From the NCBI GenBank assembly GCA_012845835.1, contig JABAKD010000026.1, positions 12,024,332-12,088,331 on the forward strand: a stretch of DNA of 64,000 nucleotides. The letters are read 5' to 3'. The translations under genes were made by a program, and so were the position numbers. Origin of the DNA: Undaria pinnatifida (Eukaryota; Sar; Phaeophyceae; Laminariales; Alariaceae). The notes beneath the pieces were generated by a model that was not told where the DNA came from, ran no database searches, and saw only the letters and a program-made list of their open reading frames with translations. Shown here one piece after another: positions 56,485-64,000 of this stretch (position 1 is its first letter; each line of letters begins with the position of its first letter).

Positions 56485-56755
56485 ACTGATTCTACGATAC
56501 TCCTAAAAAAAAACAGCTATTTTCTTCAAAGAACGTTTCATGGCTGCTCGACACAAGGAAGGATACAATCGAAATCAAAGTGTTCATATCTTTGCTCGTG
56601 TGCAGAGGCCTATCGATCGATGGCGTCGGGGTGTCGGGGGAAACCGTATTTCAGGAGATAAGACCGGGAGCTGGTTTTGAAAACGGCCATTTCATTAAAG
56701 AAGAGTAGGGGGGGGGGTACCGTAGAACGACTCGTATCTGCTTTTCTTATTGGAA
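56485..56755 (+). repeat. Second copy of the dispersed segment at 39835-40110
   Basis: GACTGATTCTACGATA, CGTTTCATGGCTRCTCGACA, CACAAGGAAGGATAC, GGGGTGTCG, CAGGAGATA and TACCGTAGAACG occur in the same order and spacing as at 39.8-40.1 kb. Boundaries of both copies are near the first of these words. Confidence 0.88.
56517..56708 (+). pseudogene. Unknown conserved coding fragment, copy 2
   Basis: A 63-codon frame reads ...VSWLLDTRKDTIEIK..., then VFQEIRPGAGFENGHF, ending at TAG where copy 1 has AAG. Beyond the stop the frame still matches copy 1 for a few residues (GGYRRT). Peptide identity is higher than expected for neutral DNA at this level of nucleotide divergence, suggesting descent from separately evolving protein-coding sequences. 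Family unknown. Confidence 0.5.
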
Positions 56756-56759
56756 CCGT

Positions 56760-57450
56760 GCCCTACAGGACATCCACCTATTAAAATATGAAACATGAGC
56801 ACGGCGAATGTTCAGGCCGTGCTTTCGATTCAGACGGTGAAAATATTAAGTTGCACACGTATTCTATGTGCCGTTGCGAAGACCTCGACCTGTCGGGGGG
56901 GGTTGTTGGTGTCGTTTTTTAAACCGACTTTTCGTCAGTTTAGATTTTTTGGAAATGTGGACCACCTTTAACCAAATATTTTCAGCGAAAGGGATTAACA
57001 CGCATGCTACGATAGAGAAACCATTTTTCGTCTGAAATGGTTACTGGATGACGGGGCACCTTGGCATAAAATCGTCGAAAAATGGACCATTTTTTTTGTG
57101 TGGTTCTCGTGACGTGTACCTAGGCAGCGGGATTTTTGATCCGGTAGCAGCTTTGTTCTTCTCCAAATCAGTTTTGGGAGAGGTCTTCAGCTCAATTTGA
57201 GAACACCTCCAGAGAAAAAGTGGTGCATCTCTATCGTAGCACGCGTCTTAAAAGGACACCCCCCGCTTCCTCCCCCCCCCTGAGGTCAGGCCTCGGCATG
57301 GATGGGCATCTAATAATCAAATACGTGTGCAAATATTTCAGGGTGTATTTTTCAAGAAAGGTGCTGACATTTTGATTTTTGTGTGCAAAAACGAGTAAGA
57401 CACGTTATTTCCCTCAAATGACTTGGTTTTAGTGTAGGCTTCCATTTCTT
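56760..57450 (+). repeat. Large inverted repeat, left arm (with MITE inside)
   Basis: Matches the reverse complement of 59480-59910: CTACAGG, GGCGAATGT, TTTCGATTCAGAC, ACACGTNTTCYATG, GACCTC, GTGGACCACC, then (after the MITE) GGTCAGGCCTCGG, and GACATTTTGATTTTTGTG. Total spacing is ~390 bp once the 249-bp MITE is removed. Confidence 0.75.
56999..57247. mobile_element. MITE with 20-bp terminal inverted repeats and TTAA target duplication
   Basis: The left end CACGCATGCTACGATAGAGA (56999-57018) and the reverse complement of the right end (57228-57247, GACGCGTGCTACGATAGAGA) agree at 18 of 20 positions. TTAA lies immediately outside both ends (56995-56998 and 57248-57251). At 249 bp it has no coding capacity. 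TTAA duplication is the signature of piggyBac-type transposition, though the ends do not begin CCC as many piggyBac ends do. The matching arm at 59.5-59.9 kb lacks this segment. Confidence 0.85.
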
Positions 57451-58933
57451 GCGATATATCCTGCTCAACGTTGAACACAGGCAGGTCAGATCCATATTCG
57501 ACTTTTGCGCCAAATGTCCTCTACGGACATGCCTTGGCAGTTGGAGTGCCTCAGACCGGTTCGTGGCAAAATGCGGCAACACGCATTTCTTGTTTTTCCC
57601 GCGCTTGGAAAAAGGCTGAATGTGGTTTAAAAATTGGAAGGTCTGCAATTAATTGGTCAATACGAGTTTCGCTCGTAGAGACAGCCCGAGGCCGTAAAAA
57701 CAAACAACGGCTATCTATGTCACCCTATTTCACTAGTCAATGGGGGTCAGTATGATTCCCTCGGGCTTGATATTGCGAGCGACACATTCGTGGGGGAGAT
57801 AATTTCGGGTTTTTTCCCGTAAACCAGGCGGTACTCATCTCGCACGACGTTGAAATACACAGCCTTGGGGGTGCGTCTATATGACGCCTGTATGTGCTAG
57901 CCGGAAATACCGGTTCTAACGTGGCAACCGCCACTACTCCGTGTGCGGGCACCGTTATATTAAGTCGTCTCAAACGGTGTCGAGCCATTGCGAAGGCACT
58001 GCTGTGGCGGGCAACCGGCGGTGCTCAAACGGCACTTTAGTGGGAATACTTTTCTTGCGTTGCACGTCACTGCTGTCCAGAGTGTATGCAGATATTCCCC
58101 TGATGGATGCAATACGAATCCTATGCCAGCGAGTGACCCGCTCAAACATCGGCCTCTATCTACTAGCGGCGCTGTCGTTCGATGTCACGCTCTCACCAGC
58201 ACCATCGCGATTGCTGTATAATAAGCAAACATAACCATACCGGGTGATGCAGGGTCAAAGATAAACCAAGCAGCAATAATTCCTCACCAGGTACCTGGTT
58301 GGATTCCCGTTTCGTAGGAAAAAATCATGACGAACGGGTGTGATGTGTGACGGTGTGGTGCTCCTTTTAATGCCTTGACTCTCTAGAGGCAGCATGTAGC
58401 GCCACGAACCCTTTGGTGTTGTCGACGACAACCTATCTATGCACGTACGGGAGTTTGTTCGACACGTATGTATGCGGTGCAGCCAGCCTCGCACGTCAGA
58501 CATGCCCGGCTGTAATGAATATGACAGCCTGATTCAGTTCGGCGACGACAGACAGCTTTTTTCTTTCCAAGACCGAGGACAAAACACGCAAGTCCATTCT
58601 GCCACACGCGGCCACAGATGCTGTCGCCGGTGTATACCTCAGAGTTCGTAACCGTGTATGCACCAATATGCCCGCTGCAGAATGAGAACACCAATCATCA
58701 GGTACTTGTTGTTGACGTCAAATTTCGGCATGCAGCCTGCTTACTGGGTGTGTCGGAAACTCTCAACATACGTGGCAACCAAGCAACAACCCTTTACGAA
58801 GAGTTCACCGACTGTTGAGAATAGTACGCCCCAAGCTACTTCACCTTCCCACGAAACAGCATTGCATCAACCTTTGACGAAAAACTATCGCAACAAAAAA
58901 TGGTTATAGTTTGCTTTTACGTCCATCCCATCA
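57451..58933. other. Spacer of the large inverted repeat, first part; no firm gene
   Basis: ORFs on both strands (57471-57755 plus, 57352-57648 minus, 57941-58234 plus, 58437-58694 minus) lack recognisable domains. CACCAGGTACCTGG near 58287 is a near-palindromic variant of the recurrent word. Confidence 0.4.
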
Positions 58934-59060
58934 AACGTCGTTGCTATTTTTTCGCCACCTCTCTCCATTTTCGCAACTCAGATCAGGACTCACAACGTCG
59001 TTGCTATTTTTTCTTCACCTGCACCTTTCTCCCTTTTCGCAACTCAGATCAGGACTCACA
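58934..59060 (+). repeat. 60-67-bp tandem repeat, two units
   Basis: AACGTCGTTGCTATTTTTTC...TTTTCGCAACTCAGATCAGG plus ACTCAC occurs at 58934 and again from 58994, the second with a ~7-bp insertion. Both units lie in one open frame (SLLFF-HLSPFSQLRSGLT). Confidence 0.9.
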
Positions 59061-59186
59061 TGCTTAGCAGCCTCCCACCCGCCCGCACTCTTCTTCACAC
59101 CCTGGCTTACAACGTATGTCGAGATCTTTTTTTTTAGATTTGTATTCACTCGCGTCGAATTATATTATTCACACCCCCATGCGCTT

Positions 59187-59450
59187 TCAGCGGGTCAGGT
59201 TTTTTTGCAGAGAAACATATTCCTGCGTTGTCTGGAGCACTCGAACTCGCACGAACTCGATCTTACTGGTTAGTGCTGCAGCTACAAGGTTAGTCAGTAA
59301 ACCGCTGCCGACGCCCTGGGAGTACTCCCGAAGATCGGCGATGCGAATTCCCTGCACAACTTCACCAACGAGAGCGAGAGTCAAGAACAGCTCATCGTAC
59401 GTCCAGTGCGCTGTATCAAGCGAAACGAGCCGCCTTCACGGCAATTCAGG
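59187..59450 (-). CDS. Possible exon, unknown protein
   Basis: The minus-strand frame reads ...HWTYDELFLTLALVGEVVQG, then IRIADLREYSQGVGSGLLTN and a further ~35 residues. The composition is protein-like, and a GTAAG word at ~59264 could be a splice donor. No matching upstream exon or domain was recognised; a chance ORF cannot be excluded. Confidence 0.25.
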
Positions 59451-59479
59451 ATTATTATGCAGGTGTTGTATAGCTTAGT

Positions 59480-59910
59480 TGAAGTTTTTGAAGTATTTTT
59501 TCGCAAGTGCTGTCAAAGGGACCAATACTCCACCAATGCTTAGACTACTATTTTGCACAAAAGTCCAAATGTACACGCTGTTTTTGACTGATAAACCTTG
59601 GATAAACCTTGATTTTTTGCGCAAAGGCTCTACATGCTCACCCCGAGGTCTGACCGCCGTTTTTGTTCTCCTATTTTTTCGTCGAAAAAAATTGGGCTAA
59701 AGGGTGGTCCACGTTTTTCGAAAAACCTTACTTAACCGACGAACAATCAGGCAGAAAAATAAAACAGAACGGGTGAGGTCTTTTAGAGGGCGCATGGAAG
59801 ACGTGTACAAAATGTAACGGTCTGAATCGAAAAAACAGCGAGGACATTCGCCGAACAAAAAAAAATGGGGTTTTTAACGCGAACCAGCCTGTAGAGGAAA
59901 AACATGGAAA
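59480..59910 (-). repeat. Large inverted repeat, right arm
   Basis: The reverse complement of the left arm at 56760-57450 and without the MITE. TTTTGCACAAAAGTCCAAATGT, CCGAGGTCTGACC, GGTGGTCCAC and GTCTGAATCGAAA are the clearest landmarks. ~2 kb of spacer lies between the arms. Confidence 0.75.
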
Positions 59911-59995
59911 TCAGGGATTTGGTTTGGCCCACCTATGTTTCCAGTACTCTAAGACAGAAAACTTGTGGAACTGCCCGAAACGCAACTTTACTTAG

Positions 59996-60048
59996 ACCCC
60001 AACCCTAACCCGAACCCGAACATCGACCCCAAACCCAAACCCTACCCA
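59996..60048 (+). repeat. Interstitial telomere-like patch
   Basis: CCCCAACCCTAACCCGAACC and the following bases consist of about eight imperfect AACCC-type units (AACCCTA, AACCCGA, ACCCCAA, ACCCAAA). This resembles a decayed TTAGGG or TTTAGGG array. Confidence 0.6.
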
Positions 60049-60391
60049 TCGAACTTTGTTCCTTGAGAAATCCGACATTTTCTTTGTTGTTGAGCATTTC
60101 GTCGACCACATAAAATAACCATGAACGCTTCAAAATATTCCCCGATTTACATACAAATACTCCATCCGCGATAACAATCTAGACGTCCCGTGAAGGGCAA
60201 TTAGCAAAGCATAGTTCGCTGTACTGATTGTACCTGTGGTCCTTTGCACCTGGTATATGGTAGTTAGCATGAGTGGCAAGAAATACCTGGTACAATACTA
60301 CTCAATCCAAGCGGTGCACGATACGGTCATCATCTTTGTAAAATTGTAAATATATATCCACTCCAGCTTTGAGATCGTCATAATATGACAG
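60049..60391. other. No gene seen
   Basis: AT-rich unassigned sequence with two recurrent words, CACCTGGTATATGG (60247) and ATACCTGGTACAA (60284). Confidence 0.5.
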
Positions 60392-60643
60392 TCAGTGATA
60401 TTTGATGAGTGAGAAGTTCCAGAAACATACCAAAACCCAGGGAAATAAGTCAATGCGCACATGCGCGAACATCAATCAAGCACATGGCCTCAAGGTGCGC
60501 CATGCGGTTATTATGTTATTTTATATCAGTGGTACTTGATGAGTGAGGAGTTCCAAAAACACACCAGCAACCCGGGGAAATAATTCTTTGCGCAGAAGGG
60601 CGAGCATCAAATCGAGCAGCTGGCCTCTAAGCCGCCGCCATCA
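60392..60643 (+). repeat. ~138-bp tandem repeat, two diverged units
   Basis: AGTGRTAYTTGATGAGTGAG-AGTTCCA, CCNGGGAAATAA, TGCGCA and a GGCCTC-RCGCCAT phrase occur in order in both units (starts 60392 and 60529). Confidence 0.85.
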
Positions 60644-62323
60644 AGAAGTAAAAGCGTCTGGAGGCCTTGAGGACAATGCGTATTTGTCCGGAAAAGGTGT
60701 TTGTGCTCATCATGTCATAGAGTCCCTGCGGAGTCTATCACTGGGGGTATTGTGCCCATGTATGTGTGGTGAATTGTTGGTCCTTCCAGGAATTATGCCT
60801 GCAGTGTAGCACACAGTACAACAACACCAGTGGAACTATAGACTAATAACTGTTTCGTACACGTGAACCGGTATCTATCTGATGTGCTAGGGGTACTGCT
60901 GTAGTAGTAGTGGTATGTAGTGTGGTGCTACAAACGCCCGCTCGCTACATGCACATTGATAGAGACCAGCACTTTCTTCGTTAATTGTACCTGCTACAAC
61001 ATAAATGGCAGTTTTAAGGCGGCCCACTCCTCTCCATACTTCATGTTCTAAAGAAACAGCTAAAAATCTCTAAAGTTATTGATGTCTGGCGATCAATAGA
61101 TTATTACGTGGAAACGGGGGCGTCCTTCAAACCCAGCTTCAGCATGCTGTCGAATTTCCTGATTTCCTACCGGCATAATCTAGTTAGTCTGGCTAATTTT
61201 CTTGCGGGCATCTTTTTTTGAATACGAGCGGTAGTGAAGCTTGCGACACTATCACCAAAAAAGTTGTTCCTATCTATGCCCGGGGGAAGAAGAGAGTTGT
61301 TTGCGGAGCTTGTGAGCAGCTTCCTTTGCCTGCGATACTGACACAGGCACAGCGAAATATGGGGCTCCGCACGGGACCACGCGAAAAGAGATGCGGAGCC
61401 ATACGTACTACAAGAAAGGTAAACAAATATGTGAGAACGAAGCGTTATAATCTCTGTCCGAATCGGGAAACGAGTTTTTTTTAACGTATTCTGCTTGATT
61501 CAGGTAGCCTCCTCTCGTGATCCTCCAAAATCAAATTGGGGGCATTTTTTCAGTTGTGTTTCCCTGGGTCGCGGGATCATAAAACCTACAGACAGAAGTC
61601 CCTATGCTAACCGTATCCAGAGCCTTAATTTACCCAAACCCTTAGCCGAGACCTGGATGACAGAAGTTCTGCTGGAGGGGAGAAAAAAACATCAGAAACC
61701 TTGTTGTCGGAGTATATGTGCGAAGTGTTATAATTATACGCATCAATTTTGCGCATGTTTCATGCCAAATACCATACGCACGCACGTTTTCAGCGGCCCG
61801 AGCATACTATTAGTAACTGTTGTTGCGAGGGAACGTGGCTCGGGGCCATCGACGTAGTACATGACATGTAAAAAGAAATATCACTTGTATACATACACAC
61901 GCATCCGTATATAACGGCAGCTTGCGCTGCCGGGGTTGTAACGAGGACCACTGATAGGGACAGCTTACGCTATACCTACAATGGGACCCGAAGGCTGCGC
62001 CAGCTAGCGTTGGGCTGCGAAAGCAGCTGAGTTAAATCGACACAAGACGCGTATGAAAATACGTGGAAGTGTGGTGAGCTAAAGCTTTATTTTTCCCCAT
62101 CCGCCGGAGAATGAAAAAAAAAAAGAAAAAAAGAAAAGAAAAAAAAAGTTGTTTTCGCCGGGCGGGTTTTTGCGTTGGGATGAGGTGCGTCTTAAACAAA
62201 CTCCTACAACAACAACTGCTGTGCAAAGGGCCTGTTGCAAGTCTTATTTCACCGTGGATATCAGCCCGCCTTGTCTTTTGCAGCTTTCTTACTCTATATG
62301 TATAATGGTATGTACGTTCGAAG
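60644..62323. other. Unassigned ORFs and simple sequence
   Basis: Plus-strand ORFs at 61218-61484 (with VVCGACEQLPLPAIL) and 61495-61857 (with a CCRSICAKCYNY cluster) are cysteine-containing and consecutive but in different frames. No zinc-finger family fits. A purine run (A/G only) lies at 62112-62148. The F3 repeat inside this region is listed separately. Confidence 0.4.
61905..62108 (-). repeat. Hairpin-rich dispersed repeat F3, copy 2
   Basis: The reverse complement of 50041-50240. On the plus strand it contains several compact hairpins: GGCAGC-TTGC-GCTGCC (61917-61932), CAGC-TTAC-GCT, and GCTGC-GAAA-GCAGC (GNRA-type loop, near 62015). No open frame of note. Confidence 0.85.
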
Positions 62324-62521
62324 ATGGCGGCGACGGGAAAGAGGGAAAATGAAGTATACCCGCTATTTTTAGCATATGGCTACAGAACCGGACGCGATGC
62401 GCCATTTTTATCGGGCGTGCTGGTCTACGTGGGTGGGGCATGTTTTTCGGTAGATAAATTTCAAGCCTGTGATTACCGTGGGGGCATTTTACCAGAAATT
62501 GCGATAGGTCGTAATATTTAA
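62324..62521 (+). CDS. Doubtful 65-codon ORF
   Basis: It starts at an ATG and ends at TAA. The peptide (MAATGKRENEVYPLFLAYGY..., ...SVDKFQACDYRGGILPEI...) has ordinary composition, while the surrounding DNA does not. No domain or membrane segment. It could be a short gene or an exon; the minus strand is open too. Confidence 0.2.
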   Translation: MAATGKRENEVYPLFLAYGYRTGRDAPFLSGVLVYVGGACFSVDKFQACDYRGGILPEIAIGRNI

Positions 62522-62789
62522 AACGGTTGTTGCAAGTAGTTGCAGATGGAGGTACTGTTGCTTTGTGAGACAAGTAAATTATGCTGCATCATTTACAGCG
62601 TATAGAGTGGCAGACACTCTACCAATAAAGCATTTATATTTCAACAAGGTCATTCGAAGTCGTCCCAAGGTCCGTGGAACGTGTTTTTCTGTGTGGTAGA
62701 TAACCTTAAATGATGCAACACGTTTTTTTAGCGTTCTCTCGATTTTTGCGACCGACAATAATAACGTTACTCGTAAATCGTGTACACAG
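62522..62789. other. No gene seen
   Basis: Short unassigned flank. Its 3' part resembles outlying units of the repeat that follows. Confidence 0.5.
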
Positions 62790-63095
62790 CACTTTGAGCT
62801 TGTCTTCCATGGACGATGACATGGTCCGCCGATTTTCGTGACGACCGCGAGTAACCGTACTCTTTAATCGTGTATGTACGCCTCACTTCAAGTGTCTTTT
62901 ATGGTCAGCATGGTCTACAGATTTTTGCGACGACTGGGAATAGCCGGCATCTTTTTTTAGAGCCCCCAAACCCCTCCCTACACTATAGTCGAGTAATTTT
63001 GTCGCCAAAACGGGTTTCCAGGTCGAAGTGTCTTCCATACATAGTGAACATGTTTCACCGACTTTTGTGACGACTGCTAATAAGGTTTCTCGTCC
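62790..63095 (+). repeat. Degenerate ~95-140-bp tandem repeat
   Basis: GTGTCTTCCATR...CATG, then CCGATTTTYGTGACGAC-G and a TAAY-GTACTC phrase recur near 62800, 62890 and 63030, with a weaker unit near 62740 (CGATTTTTGCGACCGAC). Confidence 0.8.
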
Positions 63096-63734
63096 TCCAA
63101 ATCAACAGCAGTAGCACCTTCGTTTGCCACTGGTGTGCAGCATTCCGCATTGAAAACGTCATCCACGAACAAATATCGGTAGTAAACGCATCGACGGTCA
63201 CAGGTCACGTCGACTCGGCACACCAACATTGAAAGAAAATAGAACGGCTTCTTCGTGGTTCCCGTGGACTGCATCTCGTTTTTCAGGGGGAAGACTGACA
63301 AGAGAACCACAAGAACGATTCACGATCCAGGCCATTCACACGCCGTAGTACGTGGTGGTGCGCCATCAAACGGTGAGCATGTTGGTTAACGCTGATGTTC
63401 CATGTTGGCCATTTATTTGTACATGGTGTATGTCTCCACAGCAGTGGGATACCCGTGCTCTGAAGGTCGTTTTGTTCAAGCAAACACTACGCGGCTTGTA
63501 TCTGAGACCAATACTTCACTACCCGAACTATCGCTGCCGCCCGTCGTACGTTAGACTTCGCCATCACTCCTACGCAGTAGTTCGGCTTTCTTGGAGCATT
63601 AGTCAAGGCCGCCTACAAGTTCGGGCCTCTTTCTTTTCCCGTCAACACCCACAGATCGCGCTCCACAGGCGGATTTAGTTTCATCGCCGCTAATGACAGC
63701 TCGTTCCCTTCAAGGTTGTCACACTGCAGGAAGT
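63096..63734. other. No supported gene
   Basis: A 108-codon plus ORF (63352-63678) and minus ORFs (63077-63310, 63283-63483) overlap and have no domain. Confidence 0.45.
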
Positions 63735-64000
63735 AATGGAGTACTCATACCAGTAGTTGGGGTGTGGCGTACGTTGAGGCGCTGAGGCCCACGTAGTCAG
63801 GCACAGGGCATACCCAGTGTTTAGGGAGTAGAGTACGTTGAGGTACCCGGTATGAACAGCATCTTTAGTTATTACTCCGATGAGGTGCGTACCCAGTATC
63901 TGGGGCGTACCATGACGTGGGGTACTGGGTATGAGCATACCCAGCAGTTTGGGCATGGGGAACTCTTAAGGTGCGTACGGTGTACCCTGGGGTACCGTGC
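63735..64000 (+). repeat. ~50-80-bp tandem repeat running off the window
   Basis: CATACCCAGTRTTTRGGG...GTACGTTGAGG or a variant recurs near 63747, 63809, 63888 and 63939. GTAC words are very frequent (GCGTAC, GGTAC, GTACGTT, GGTACCG). The array is cut by the window end. Confidence 0.85.

Noticed and set aside
61218..61857. Zinc-finger or EsV-1-7-type protein
   Set aside because: The two ORFs contain CxxC clusters, but the spacing of Cys and His does not match the C-x4-C-x16-C-x2-H pattern I remember for EsV-1-7, nor common zinc fingers.

Overview
The window looks like a gene-poor, repeat-rich stretch of a eukaryotic nuclear genome with roughly balanced base composition. The reasons are a GT-AG intron in the one convincing gene, Ty1/copia and Ty3/gypsy LTR-retrotransposon remnants, tRNA-like A/B-box sequences, several minisatellites and many dispersed repeats, with no operons or ribosome-binding sites. 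The wording of the copia and gypsy protein remnants reminds me of elements from stramenopile algae (brown algae in particular). That is an inference; nothing here proves the species.

Layout. 1-11.9 kb: no gene I can support. It holds a 174-bp exact-length tandem duplication (1890-2237), a tRNA-like sequence (4.2 kb), a decayed minisatellite (5.9-6.4 kb) and a large decayed ~43-bp satellite rich in ATCGAT and TTGTCG/CGACAA (7.3-8.9 and 9.6-10.1 kb). 11.9-16.9 kb: three copies of a dispersed element, here called family F1. Its 3' module carries a conserved start codon and the peptide MSFDEIFDLTAGV. One copy is fused to a fragment of a second family (F2, a foldback element). 21.6-24.05 kb: the only gene I trust, a two-exon, 685-residue membrane protein. 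24.9-25.2 kb: tRNA-like A boxes. 30.2-32.7 kb, minus strand: a long decayed coding sequence of unknown family. 36.6-37.8 kb: a copia pol remnant. 39-43 kb: several tandem repeats plus the first of two diverged copies of an unknown coding fragment.

43.1-50.0 kb is a nested structure. A ~0.9-kb-arm foldback element (F2) has had a complete-ended copia element (43709-48569; LTRs of 420 and 415 bp, half-tRNA-type primer site, 5-bp target duplication TACGA) inserted into its left arm. The intact right arm shows what the site looked like before insertion. Directly after it come a hairpin-rich repeat (a second copy lies inverted at 61.9 kb), a fourth F1 copy and a gypsy element with most of reverse transcriptase and integrase deleted (50.67-54.3 kb).

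56.5-59.9 kb: the second copy of the unknown coding fragment, then a large inverted repeat whose left arm is interrupted by a 249-bp MITE with 20-bp terminal inverted repeats and TTAA on both sides. 60-64 kb: a telomere-like patch, more tandem repeats and small unassigned ORFs.

The history read here is successive insertion and decay rather than a set of cooperating genes. The most unusual items are the F1 module with its conserved start peptide running into different flanking sequence, the two coding-fragment copies with codon-like divergence, and the nested foldback/copia and inverted-repeat/MITE structures. All repeat comparisons were made by eye, so boundaries are approximate unless a target duplication fixes them.
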